A program made the position numbers and the translations under genes. A stretch of 64,000 bases of DNA, from NCBI RefSeq assembly GCF_001884065.1, contig NZ_MACH01000068.1, positions 53,160-117,159 of the forward strand, read 5' to 3'. The notes beneath the pieces are model-generated. The model saw only the letters and a program-made list of their open reading frames with translations, made no database searches and was not told the origin of the DNA. Below are positions 1 to 7,636 of the stretch, piece by piece (the stretch's first letter is position 1; each line of letters begins with the position of its first letter). The stretch is from Bacillus proteolyticus. GTDB lineage: Bacteria > Bacillota > Bacilli > Bacillales > Bacillaceae_G.

Positions 1-448
1 AAGCGAAATGGCCAGTAATAGCCCAAACCGGATTTCCAATTGTTTCAGTAAATAACGAACCGTAATTTTGTCCCGGAGTAATAAGTTGTCCAGTTACTCC
101 TCTGAATAAATAAATTAGTACCCATCCACCTACAACACTATAAAATGAAAGTAATATAAAACAAGTCCCAACCCCAAGACGTCCAATCCAGTGCCATCCT
201 GTATTTGGTGCGATACTTTTAAATGCTCCAACTGCTTGTTTCTGTGTACTGCGTCCAATCATAAATTCAGCTATTAATAGCGGGAGACCAATTAATACAG
301 TAAATAATATAAAGATTAAAAAGAATGCTCCTCCCCCGCTCTTTCCAGCAATATAAGGAAACTTCCATATTGCGCCAAGTCCAATTGCTGATCCTGCTGC
401 TGCCATAATAAAACCTAATTTCGTAGTCCATTGCTCCGTTTGTTTCAT
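1..448 (-). CDS. Sodium-dependent (NSS family) amino-acid transporter, N-terminal part; gene runs off the window
   Basis: The 149 visible residues start with [20 protein letters not shown] and contain the NSS signature [22 protein letters not shown] (TM1 unwound region with the Na+/substrate-binding glycines). Two further hydrophobic segments and [10 protein letters not shown] follow. It should be an inner-membrane Na+ symporter for an amino acid or related solute. The start ATG at 448 has AGGAGGAAA just upstream. The T-box leader ending about 95 bases upstream implies control by uncharged tRNA; its specifier position reads CTC, so leucine (or a branched-chain amino acid) is the best guess for the signal and perhaps the substrate. 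The family is clear; the substrate is inferred only. Confidence 0.88.
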   Translation of the reverse strand, partial: MKQTEQWTTKLGFIMAAAGSAIGLGAIWKFPYIAGKSGGGAFFLIFILFTVLIGLPLLIAEFMIGRSTQKQAVGAFKSIAPNTGWHWIGRLGVGTCFILLSFYSVVGGWVLIYLFRGVTGQLITPGQNYGSLFTETIGNPVWAITGHFA

Positions 449-540
449 CTCATTTTCCTCCTAACTAAATCTTTTTATATAAATAAATGAATTTTATAAA
501 CTATCCAAATAAACCCTCCATTTCTTTTTCTATAAAATAA

Positions 541-800
541 AAAATGGCTTAGCATCTCTTTATATAAAGAGACGCTAAGCCATTTACTTAACGCGGTACC
601 ACCCTTATTGATTCCATTATGAATCCACCTTAGTAGTAATCGTTTGATTACAAACCTAATATCGAAGGTTAACCGTTAAGATTTACTAAGAATGTGATTC
701 CGTTCCACCTTACTGCTCCTAGGCGAGTTCAGGATGTCATTTGACTATGTCACACCAACCCATAGCTCTCTGTACAAATATACGACCTTACTACTCCTAT
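541..800 (-). promoter_or_regulatory. T-box leader of the NSS transporter, candidate Leu (CTC) specifier
   Basis: On the minus strand the order is: stem I start near 797 (AGTAGTAAGG), AGAGAG motif, GGTTGGTGTGA apical loop, GAACTC specifier loop, the T-box core GGGTGGTACCGCG (593-605), then a strong terminator hairpin (AAATGGCTTAGC arms, 543-586) with a T run. The specifier was placed by spacing: in the Asp, Ile and Arg T-boxes of this window the codon is followed by six bases and GAG. The same rule here gives CTC at 725-727 (GCCTAG-GAG follows). The aligned TCG or ACT readings break the spacing. Confidence 0.88.
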
Positions 801-944
801 TCAACACATTTTAATATTTAGAATATATTTTCTTTTGAAATTAATATGAAGTATATCGATTATATTAGTAACTGTCAAGGTATATATTAATTTTTTTGTC
901 GAAAAGAATGTTCCATTGTAACTTTGTACAATAGAGCAATGTTA

Positions 945-1040
945 TTAATCATCTAGATCATCATGATCCATATCGTCTTCATCTTGGTCATCATCATCTT
1001 CATTTTTTATTAATTCAAATTCCTTTTCTACTATATTCGC
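945..1040 (-). pseudogene. Detached acidic C-terminal tail of the Imm22-type gene (frameshift)
   Basis: Directly after the stop of the immunity gene, the +1 frame stays open for about 32 codons without an own start. It encodes an Asp/Glu-rich tail (EKEFELIKNEDDDDQDED followed by more D) ending in TAA at 945-947. Reading through with a one-base shift near 1050 would join it smoothly to the immunity protein. The simplest reading is a frameshift that cut the tail off. It could instead be chance low-complexity sequence. Confidence 0.5.
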
Positions 1041-1041
1041 A

Positions 1042-1425
1042 TTAATCTATATATTTTGCCGTACCAATGAAATCCAACTTGTAGGTAGTCTTATCTACGA
1101 AGTTAACAATTTTACCTTCTTTATTATAATCATAATTATAAATTAAAATGATGGTATTGTATTTAGACTTTAACTTAATGTTATTGTACTGTTGTATTAA
1201 TTGATTATCATATGAAAAATCTGCTAACAGCTTTTCTATGTCATCTTCAGCATCAGAAATCCAATCTTTTTCAACTAAGTCCCTATCATAATAACCTAAT
1301 TTAAAATCTTTCTCAAAAATAGAGGGAATACTATCTCCATCTTCATTATATTTTATTTCAGTGTACGTTTCGAGTTCATCAAAATCACTAAAGCATCCTA
1401 ACCATAAAGAAACATCGTTTTTCAT
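1042..1425 (-). CDS. Immunity protein, Imm22-like, of a polymorphic toxin pair
   Basis: A 127-residue acidic protein. The opening VSLWLGCFSDFDELETYTEI, then YNEDGDSIPSIFEKDF and YYDRDLVEKDW, match the Imm22 pattern (VSLWLGxFxSxEELxxYxxxxYDEDGDxIPSxF) as I remember the family. It starts at ATG 1425 with GAGGAGGTGAAAA upstream and lies 11 bases after the toxin remnant, the usual toxin-then-immunity order. It should bind and neutralise the partner nuclease in the cytoplasm. The toxin is broken, so this is now an orphan immunity gene; its acidic tail appears cut off by a frameshift (945-1040). No known catalytic motif is visible. Confidence 0.75.
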   Translation of the reverse strand: MKNDVSLWLGCFSDFDELETYTEIKYNEDGDSIPSIFEKDFKLGYYDRDLVEKDWISDAEDDIEKLLADFSYDNQLIQQYNNIKLKSKYNTIILIYNYDYNKEGKIVNFVDKTTYKLDFIGTAKYID

Positions 1426-1436
1426 TTTTCACCTCC

Positions 1437-2204
1437 TCAAACCTTCTGGTAAATCCATAATGCCATTTTTATTCTATTTTCAGCCCACTCATTAGGCCTT
1501 TTAACAAAAATTTCATAGTCAGAAGCAGAATCAATAATCTTTAACATTTCATTATGTGCTTTTGTCGAGCCTCTTCTTCCATGACGATCAGGTGGATTTA
1601 CAAATTCAACATCTTTAGTCAGAGACCTCATTTCTTTAATATCATCCATACTAATTCCCCATTGCTTAAATTTAGGAGTTCTTGCTACAAGATGCCACTC
1701 GTGGTATCCTCCTGGGCGTCTAATCCTATCTTCTATTTTACTTCTCAACTGAGGGTTATTCCACATTTCCTCAAATTCTTTTACTGATAGATTATCAAAC
1801 CATTTATTAAACTCATTGTTTCTTACTGATGGAACTCTCACATCACTTAAATGCTTACTATTCCCACTAGTACTCTTACTACCTTCACCCTTCCCCTTAA
1901 CAACCCTACTCTCCATATACTGATAAGCCTCTTTCAGGGAATACTGTCCTCCCCCTGAGACATTTCCTACTCCAGCCATGGCGAAGCCTTTTCCCTCGCC
2001 TGGGATCCATTTGTACTCCAGTAATGTTTTTACTGCGTGCTGAATCTTTTCATTCCCCTGCAAGAAGGTTGTTTTTACGGTTGTGGCACCTTTGTTTCAT
2101 AGGCTTCCGATTTTGTCGGCAAATCCTTTTGCTGTGGAGGCTACAAAGTTTACACCCTCTTTTACTTTGTGGCTGGCTGTTTTTATGCCATCTACAGCTA
2201 CTTT
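1437..2204 (-). pseudogene. Remnant of a polymorphic (LXG/type VII-like) toxin, C-terminal nuclease-like domain
   Basis: The intact part starts at a possible ATG (2063) and runs 208 residues to TAA 1437. The C-terminal half carries a His-rich core (GGYHEWHLVARTPKF, then HGRRGSTKAHNEM), like HNH-fold toxin domains that end polymorphic toxins. Upstream the same frame continues as VAVDGIKTASHKVKEGVNF and FADKIGSL-stop-NKGATTV, typical linker sequence of LXG toxins; the TGA at 2097-2099 sits where a Trp codon (TGG) would fit. A further stop at 2205-2207 and no LXG domain upstream show that the N-terminal secretion part is lost. The following gene is the immunity gene. The nuclease assignment is by motif look only. 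Confidence 0.75.
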
Positions 2205-2267
2205 TTAGTAGATACTTTTTATTTTCTCAATCTAACAAAATATTAACTTTCTTATTATATCTTATTT

Positions 2268-2936
2268 CTATACTGAGACGAAAAAAGCACTTGTTGTCTT
2301 TAATTGACAATCAAGTGCTTTAAGTTCATCTGTTTTTAAGTAGCATAAATTTGTAAGTTTTGTAGTAACAGTATGACACCTTTTGTACATCATGACAAAT
2401 ACTATGTTAAAACTTACGAGTTTGTACGAGTTCGTTAGTTTAATATACATTCCATGTACAACTATCGTTATTTGTACTTTGTCTTGATTTGGAATGAGCT
2501 CTATTTTCCCACCGATAAACATCGCTTCACTACCTTGTTTTCGCTTTTCTTCTAATACATCGCGAAGTAACCACGGTGTTTCTTCTGGCAATCGGAATGC
2601 ACTCACTTCCTCTGAAGCTTCTTCTATCCAATTATTTAACTGTTCATCTAATAATGTAGGAATATCCTGTCCACTTTCTTGACACGTTTCAAACAAGTTT
2701 AATAACTTCATACCAAGAAACTCTGCAGCAATTTCACCGTGGAAAGACATCCCTACACCATCACATAAAACAAATATGAAACTAGTTCCATTATCTTGAA
2801 ATACTAGGAAGTCCTGTCCACTCTCATTTAAATCCTGCGTTTCTTTTGCTCTGACATAGCTATATCGATAAGTAAAATGTTTGCTTTTCTTTTCTTGCAA
2901 TACCGTTTCTCTCTCTTGCGATAGGATATATTTCAC
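2268..2936 (-). pseudogene. PP2C-family serine/threonine phosphatase, C-terminally truncated
   Basis: It starts at GTG 2936 with GGAGGGAG upstream, 14 bases after the vWA gene, so the two are co-transcribed. Residues 1-165 look like a PP2C-type domain: RAKETQDLNESGQDFL and FVLCDGVGMSFHGEIAAEF, where the DG pair is a metal-binding Asp motif and GE follows. After about residue 165 (QITIVVHG) the composition changes to non-coding-like sequence, and the reading frame runs into the terminator at 2280-2322. The conserved C-terminal metal-binding Asp motifs are therefore missing and the protein is probably inactive. It sits next to the toxin remnant, suggesting one deletion removed the end of this gene and the start of the toxin. 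Confidence 0.7.
2280..2322 (-). terminator. Rho-independent terminator
   Basis: Arms AAAGCACTTG and CAAGTGCTTT, with inner pairing TTGTC/GACAA, followed by a T run on the minus strand. It ends the vWA-PP2C transcript and lies inside the last codons of the truncated PP2C frame. Confidence 0.85.
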
Positions 2937-2950
2937 GATACTTCTCCCTC

Positions 2951-3715
2951 CTATCGAACCGGCGTTGCAGCAGACATTTGAAATCCAAGTGATACTAAAT
3001 CCGCATTTGTACCAGGAAACATCATCACCGCACCATCTGCAATATGGAAACCATATTCAGTCATCATCTCACGATAGCTTTGAGGGATAGGCGATGAAAG
3101 TCTTTGCAACTTTGCACCATACTCATCTGTAATTTCTGTATTTGGCATAATCCCTTGCCACTTCTTTATGCTAGTAATTTGGTCTTGCATAATTTCATCT
3201 GAAATAAAAATGTTTTCAATTAGTACATTTCCATCAGGTACAGACATATCCATAATTCTTCGCACAATTAATTCTGGATCTTCACCAGTTGAAGCCCCAT
3301 CTGTCATATGACAGACAACAGGAGCTGGTCCATCTTGTAAATTTGGTAATTCATTTTGTAATAACTTCTCTACTACAGAGAAAGCTTTTGCTGTATCAGT
3401 TAAGCGATGTGTTTGGATTTTTTCTAGCGGGCGCAGTCTTGCTACTTCGTCGATTGTTTTCACCCCACCCAATAAATCAAAAACATGATCACTATAGGCT
3501 AAAATAGACAATTTATACCTCGGGAGCAAACGACTACCTTTTGTTGAACGGAATACCATTTGGCGAATTGCTAAAGAAAGAGCATCCGTTACAATATCAA
3601 TTCTTCTTTTTTCTTCTCCGCCTGCATCCATCATTTGATTCATTGATGCGCTTACATCCAGAAGATAGATTATATAAGCTGGTGTTTGTTGTGTTGCTTG
3701 AGTTTGATATAACAT
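2951..3715 (-). CDS. von Willebrand factor A (vWA) domain protein, TerY-like
   Basis: A 254-residue protein that is mostly one vWA domain. The MIDAS residues are visible: YLLDVSASMNQM near residue 20 (DxSxS), the Thr in HRLTDTAKA about residue 105, and the Asp in CHMTDGAST near residue 139. Such proteins bind a divalent metal ion and act in protein-protein contacts. TerY-type vWA genes commonly sit beside PP2C phosphatase and kinase genes in signalling cassettes, and here the PP2C gene follows after 14 bases. No signal peptide or membrane segment is seen, so it is cytoplasmic. The exact system is unknown, and the partner phosphatase is broken. Confidence 0.8.
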   Translation of the reverse strand: MLYQTQATQQTPAYIIYLLDVSASMNQMMDAGGEEKRRIDIVTDALSLAIRQMVFRSTKGSRLLPRYKLSILAYSDHVFDLLGGVKTIDEVARLRPLEKIQTHRLTDTAKAFSVVEKLLQNELPNLQDGPAPVVCHMTDGASTGEDPELIVRRIMDMSVPDGNVLIENIFISDEIMQDQITSIKKWQGIMPNTEITDEYGAKLQRLSSPIPQSYREMMTEYGFHIADGAVMMFPGTNADLVSLGFQMSAATPVR

Positions 3716-3884
3716 GTTTCATACCCTTCCATACATTATTATATGAACTATTTTTATATTCATGTTTTATTATAATTTATGAATTTTCTATTTCTCAATT
3801 CATTATAAAATTTTCTTGATACAATTTACATATTTTCACACAAAAAAACCATTATCATTCCCTTTAACATATGTTGAAATGCAC

Positions 3885-3913
3885 AAAACCCTTCTATAAA
3901 ATAGAAGGGTTTT
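3885..3913 (-). terminator. Terminator of the AspRS2 gene
   Basis: AAACCCTTCTAT / ATAGAAGGGTTT hairpin four bases after the aspS stop, followed by T-rich sequence on the minus strand. Confidence 0.85.
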
Positions 3914-3917
3914 AATG

Positions 3918-5216
3918 TTATGGTATAAGGCGTGTACAATCCCTCGGAAAAGCACTCGCTTCTCTTACATTCGATAATTCTAATAGCTTATACACAACTC
4001 GTTCTAATCCAATTCCAAAACCACCATGCGGGGGACAACCGTATCGGAATGTATTTACATAAGATTGAAATTTCTCTGGATGTAATCCTTTTTCTTTAAA
4101 AGATGCGAGCAACATGTCATAGTTATGAATTCGCTGTGCGCCTGACGTTATTTCCAACCCTTTATATAATAAGTCGAATGAATCAGTAATAGTTGGATTC
4201 TCTTTATTCGGCATCGTATACATCGGTCGCGATTCTTTCGGATAATGTGTAATGAATACTAATTCACTATTATACGTTTCTTTCACATATTTCCCTAGTA
4301 ACTTTTCACCTTCTGTATCTAAATCCCCTATAGGAGATTCTTTTCGATACCTACTTTTCAAAACTTCTTGTGCTTCTGCCAATGTAATTTTAGGAATTTC
4401 TGCAATAACAGGTACTTCTTTTTGTAGTAGTTGTAATTCTTTTTCGCAGTTTTTTGACACTTGTTGAAACATATATCGTAAAATATCCGTTTCTAATTGC
4501 ATCACTTCATGAAAATCATGAATAAATCCAAGCTCTACGTCTAACGATATATATTCATTCAAATGACGGGAAGAGTTGTGATGTTCCGCTCTGTAAACAG
4601 GTGCAATTTCAAAAACACGTTCAAGTCCTCCCGCTACCATCATTTGTTTATAAAACTGTGGTGATTGAGCTAAATAGGCTTCTTTTTGGAAATATGAAAG
4701 CTTAAAAACATTCGCTCCTCCTTCTGCCCCTTGCGAAACAATTTTCGGAGTAAATATACGTGTGAAATTGTTCTCTATCAGAAATTCACTAAAGCTCTGA
4801 ACGAGTATGGATTTCACTTTAAATATCGCCGCGATTCGCTCATGTCTTAACGATAATACCCGCTCATTCAATAATTGATCTAATCCAACTTGTAACTTTT
4901 TTTTATTTATTTCAAATGGGAGTGATTCTGCTCCATTTAGTACTTTCACTTCATGTGCAAGTACTTCAACACCTAATTCTGTTTTCGGTGTCTCTACTAT
5001 TTCTCCAATTATTTGGACCACACTTTCAACATCAACTTTGTATCCGGCTAACTCGTTTTCTAATACACATTGAATAACACCCGTTCGGTCCCTTAATAAT
5101 AAAAAACTAACATTCCCTAGATGACGAATTTTTTTTACCCATCCTTGTAGTAATACAGCCCTTCCTACATACTCCGTACATTCTCGTGTGAGTGAACGCT
5201 TCATTATTTGATCCAT
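3918..5216 (-). CDS. aspS2: Aspartate--tRNA ligase, archaeal/non-discriminating type (AspRS2)
   Basis: A class II synthetase of about 432 residues, the short archaeal-like form without the bacterial GAD insertion (bacterial AspRS is about 590). It has an N-terminal OB-fold anticodon domain (VLLQGWVKKIRHLGNVSFLLLRD), motif 2 (FEIAPVYRAEHHNSSRH) and motif 3 (GGFGIGLERVV). Proteins of this type usually charge Asp onto both tRNA-Asp and tRNA-Asn, the latter then amidated by GatCAB. Start: an in-frame ATG exists at 5231, but the Shine-Dalgarno GGAGGG (5224-5229) lies inside that extension, seven bases before ATG 5216, so 5216 is preferred. Expression is gated by a T-box with an Asp (GAC) specifier and possibly by a D/N-rich leader peptide. 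The second-copy role and discrimination class are inferred. Confidence 0.92.
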   Translation of the reverse strand: MDQIMKRSLTRECTEYVGRAVLLQGWVKKIRHLGNVSFLLLRDRTGVIQCVLENELAGYKVDVESVVQIIGEIVETPKTELGVEVLAHEVKVLNGAESLPFEINKKKLQVGLDQLLNERVLSLRHERIAAIFKVKSILVQSFSEFLIENNFTRIFTPKIVSQGAEGGANVFKLSYFQKEAYLAQSPQFYKQMMVAGGLERVFEIAPVYRAEHHNSSRHLNEYISLDVELGFIHDFHEVMQLETDILRYMFQQVSKNCEKELQLLQKEVPVIAEIPKITLAEAQEVLKSRYRKESPIGDLDTEGEKLLGKYVKETYNSELVFITHYPKESRPMYTMPNKENPTITDSFDLLYKGLEITSGAQRIHNYDMLLASFKEKGLHPEKFQSYVNTFRYGCPPHGGFGIGLERVVYKLLELSNVREASAFPRDCTRLIP

Positions 5217-5283
5217 TACATTTCCCTCCATTAATTTTATTTTTATTTACGTTATTGTTATTGTTGTCGTCGTCATCATCCAC
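5107..5283 (-). CDS. Candidate leader peptide with five Asp then five Asn codons, overlapping the start of AspRS2
   Basis: GTG at 5283 lies nine bases after a strong AAAGGAGG (5293-5300), and both come right after the T-box terminator. The frame reads M-DDDDD-NNNNN-VNKNKIN and continues, still Asn-rich, for 59 residues to TAG at 5107-5109. It passes in a different frame over the aspS2 Shine-Dalgarno and start (5216). GTG 5289 could also serve but would be only three bases from the SD. None of the three other T-box genes in this window has anything like it between leader and gene. A regulatory uORF sensing Asp and Asn tRNA charging is inferred; the peptide itself resembles nothing I know. An ATG one base off gives a short Thr/Ile peptide, which fits the context less well. 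Confidence 0.55.
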   Translation of the reverse strand: MDDDDDNNNNNVNKNKINGGKCNGSNNEAFTHTRMYGVCRKGCITTRMGKKNSSSREC

Positions 5284-5309
5284 GGTCACTCACCTCCTTT
5301 CAAAGAATA

Positions 5310-5540
5310 CAAAAATCCGCCCCTATAAATAGGGACGGATTTTTCCGCGGTACCACCCAAATTGTCATAATGACCATCTTAGCCCTGATAACGGTAGGTA
5401 CCGTTTGCTTTTACTAATTATCACGTTCAAAGCAACACTCACAAGTGTCTTTCCATCATGCGGTATCGCAATCTTCCCAGCAACCGATTGCTCTCTGTAG
5501 ACCTTTGCATCATGTACTTTTCCTGTTCATCACTTTTTAT
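5310..5540 (-). promoter_or_regulatory. T-box leader of AspRS2, Asp (GAC) specifier
   Basis: Minus-strand order: AAAAGTACATG near 5520, AGAGAG and GGTTGCTGGGAAG in stem I, specifier loop GAAAGACACTTGTGAG with GAC at 5447-5449, T-box core GGGTGGTACCGCG (5346-5358), and terminator arms AAATCCGTCCCTAT / ATAGGGGCGGATTT (5311-5344). Uncharged tRNA-Asp should favour the antiterminator. The GAC codon followed by six bases and GAG matches the spacing in the Ile and Arg leaders here. Confidence 0.95.
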
Positions 5541-5605
5541 ATTTACAGAGTATTCTATCTCTTCATTCTATAAAATGCAAGCACTTTTAAATATATTTTG
5601 ATTTT

Positions 5606-6970
5606 TCACATCCAGTTTTGTACAATCTCCTCTAAAGCCATTCCACGTGAACCTTTCAATAAAACAACATCCTTTTTCGTTATAACTTTCAATACTTCCT
5701 TTGCTATCTCGGCTTTATTATCAAATGACTGTACTTTTCCTGTATGATAGTTCTTTCTTGCTTCTTCCGCTACAATTTCAGCTAACTCTCCATAAGTAAA
5801 TACATAATGAATGCTCTCTTCATTTAACATTTTACCAATTTCTCTATGATATGTTTCAGCTTTCTTCCCTAACTCCAACATATCCCCAATTACTATGATT
5901 TTTTTCTGATAAACATTTAACTTCTCTAACGTTTCAATTGCAGCCTTCATTGAAGATGGACTAGCATTCCATGCATCATTAATAATAGTAAAACCTGTTT
6001 TAGCAGTTAAAAATTGAAAGCGCATATGAGTAATATTTATTTGCCGCAGTGCTTCCTTTATTTTTTCTGGAGAGACATTGTAAAATTGACCTACAGCGAT
6101 TCCAACAATCGTATTTAAAATATTATGTTTTCCATGTAAGGGGACATCATACTGTAGTTTGGAATCATTTAATTTAAAATGAACACCATATTCATCTAAT
6201 TGCACGTTTGTTGGAAACAAATTATTTGTATCCTTTTCACCAAATGACTTACATTTTAGACCTAGCACATTATTATTTCGAGAAAGTAATGTCTCATCAC
6301 CATTATATAAAAACAGTCCTTCATCTTTTAATCCGTCTATAATTTCTAATTTAGCCCTCGCAATCTCTTCTCGTGATCCAAGTGTTTCTAAGTGAGACTG
6401 CCCAATCATTGTAATTATCGATACATCTGGCTGTGCTATTTGTGATAAGTTTCGAATTTGTCCTTTTTCACTCATTCCCATTTCAAGTATTAAAAACTCT
6501 GTATCTCGTTTCATTTCTAAAATCGTTAGCGGCAAACCGACTTGACTATTTAAATTCCCCTTTGTTTTATGCACACTATAAGTTGTACTTAAAATGCCTC
6601 CTATTATATCTTTCACTGTCGTCTTTCCGTTACTACCTGTAATACCGATTACTTTTACACCTAGCTCATTCCGATAAAATTGTGCCAATTGTTGCAAAGC
6701 AAACAAAGTGTCATCTACAAATATAATTGGTATCCCTTTTGGTGGAGTACCGTAAGACTTTTTCCACAAGGAAGCGACCGCTCCATTATCCATTGCCTCT
6801 TTCACATATTCATGTCCATCTTTCACCCTGATAATTGGAATAAATAAATTTCCTTCTTTAATGTTTTTTGAATTTATGCAGACACCATGTATTTCTATAT
6901 GATGAAAAGATTCTTGTAATCCTTCTCCATCTACTACCTCTTCAAGTTTTTTCAAATTCATTTGAATCAA
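5606..6970 (-). CDS. murF: UDP-N-acetylmuramoyl-tripeptide--D-alanyl-D-alanine ligase (MurF)
   Basis: A 454-residue Mur ligase. The N-terminal substrate domain has VCINSKNIKEGNLFIPI. The ATP loop is VIGITGSNGKTTVKD at residues about 107-121. The central domain has NLNSQVGLPLTIL and EMGMSEKGQI, and the C-terminal domain has INDAWNASPSSMKAAI. It joins D-Ala-D-Ala to the UDP-muramoyl tripeptide in the cytoplasm. TTG 6970 is used because AAGGTG lies seven bases before it; ATG 6961 is the alternative. The gene is alone, not in a dcw or ddl-murF cluster, so it may be a second copy. That is inferred from context, as the other copy is not visible. Confidence 0.92.
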   Translation of the reverse strand: MIQMNLKKLEEVVDGEGLQESFHHIEIHGVCINSKNIKEGNLFIPIIRVKDGHEYVKEAMDNGAVASLWKKSYGTPPKGIPIIFVDDTLFALQQLAQFYRNELGVKVIGITGSNGKTTVKDIIGGILSTTYSVHKTKGNLNSQVGLPLTILEMKRDTEFLILEMGMSEKGQIRNLSQIAQPDVSIITMIGQSHLETLGSREEIARAKLEIIDGLKDEGLFLYNGDETLLSRNNNVLGLKCKSFGEKDTNNLFPTNVQLDEYGVHFKLNDSKLQYDVPLHGKHNILNTIVGIAVGQFYNVSPEKIKEALRQINITHMRFQFLTAKTGFTIINDAWNASPSSMKAAIETLEKLNVYQKKIIVIGDMLELGKKAETYHREIGKMLNEESIHYVFTYGELAEIVAEEARKNYHTGKVQSFDNKAEIAKEVLKVITKKDVVLLKGSRGMALEEIVQNWM

Positions 6971-7052
6971 AGTATCACCTTCTTTCCATTTTATTACATA
7001 ATTCCTATTTCATTTACGCATATTAATAAAAATTTTGTAGCGAGGTGTTTAT

Positions 7053-7532
7053 ATGAAAAAAGCGATTAGTTTCTTTCTCCTTTTGTTATGCCTAATTGTA
7101 GTGAATGAAACGCATGCTTATTCACCAAAATCTTTACCAATCTCTCAAAACTCTGATCAATGGCAAGTGAATATTGATGAACCGAAAAAAACAAACAAAA
7201 ATATGCTTCAAGCTAAACAAAATGAATTTCAAACATATCAATTTTCAGTAAAGAATGTTGGAGAAAACGAAGTATATAACGTACAAGTTGAAGTCTTCCG
7301 AAATGAACCAAATATGAAAACAAAATATGAACTCTTCTCCCTAATAGAAAGTCGTCTAGCGAGTGGAAAAACTGGATTTAGACACGCTAACTTCCCTGTT
7401 TCTACAAAATCAGATGAGGTTGACGTATTAATCACTTGGCAAGAGCATCCTTTCCGATCTATGCGAAACGGCCAAAAAATTGAGTCTAGAAAATTTAAAG
7501 AGCATTTTGTTTTTAAAGAAGCAGTAAAGTAA
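7053..7532 (+). CDS. Secreted protein of unknown function
   Basis: A 159-residue protein with a clear signal peptide (MKKAISFFLLLLCLIVV, then cleavage after about THA, residue 22). The mature part has FQTYQFSVKNVGENEVYNVQVEVFRNEPN, a pattern like an immunoglobulin-like beta-sandwich. No lipobox and no membrane anchor. The start has GAGGTG nine bases upstream. It faces the murF gene divergently and the metalloprotease convergently. I do not recognise a named family. Confidence 0.75.
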   Translation: MKKAISFFLLLLCLIVVNETHAYSPKSLPISQNSDQWQVNIDEPKKTNKNMLQAKQNEFQTYQFSVKNVGENEVYNVQVEVFRNEPNMKTKYELFSLIESRLASGKTGFRHANFPVSTKSDEVDVLITWQEHPFRSMRNGQKIESRKFKEHFVFKEAVK

Positions 7533-7599
7533 ACTTATCGGTATATGTACATTATTACCGATACCAATAATTTTTCCAGTACCAGTCCTTAAGCAAATT

Positions 7600-7633
7600 A
7601 AAAAGTCGTGGCTTATAAACGCCACGACTTTTT
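7600..7633. terminator. Bidirectional terminator between the secreted protein and the metalloprotease
   Basis: AAAAAGTCGTGGC / GCCACGACTTTTT arms with an A run on one side and a T run on the other, so it can serve both convergent genes. Confidence 0.88.
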
Positions 7634-7636
7634 ATA

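Noticed and set aside
5217-5231. Upstream ATG as aspS2 start
   Set aside because: The only good Shine-Dalgarno (GGAGGG) lies inside this extension, seven bases before ATG 5216.
5245-5279. Alternative leader frame giving a Met-Thr-Ile-rich decapeptide in the aspS2 leader
   Set aside because: The ATG is 13 bases from the Shine-Dalgarno and the amino acids do not fit an AspRS; the GTG frame with Asp/Asn is better placed. Kept only as an alternative.
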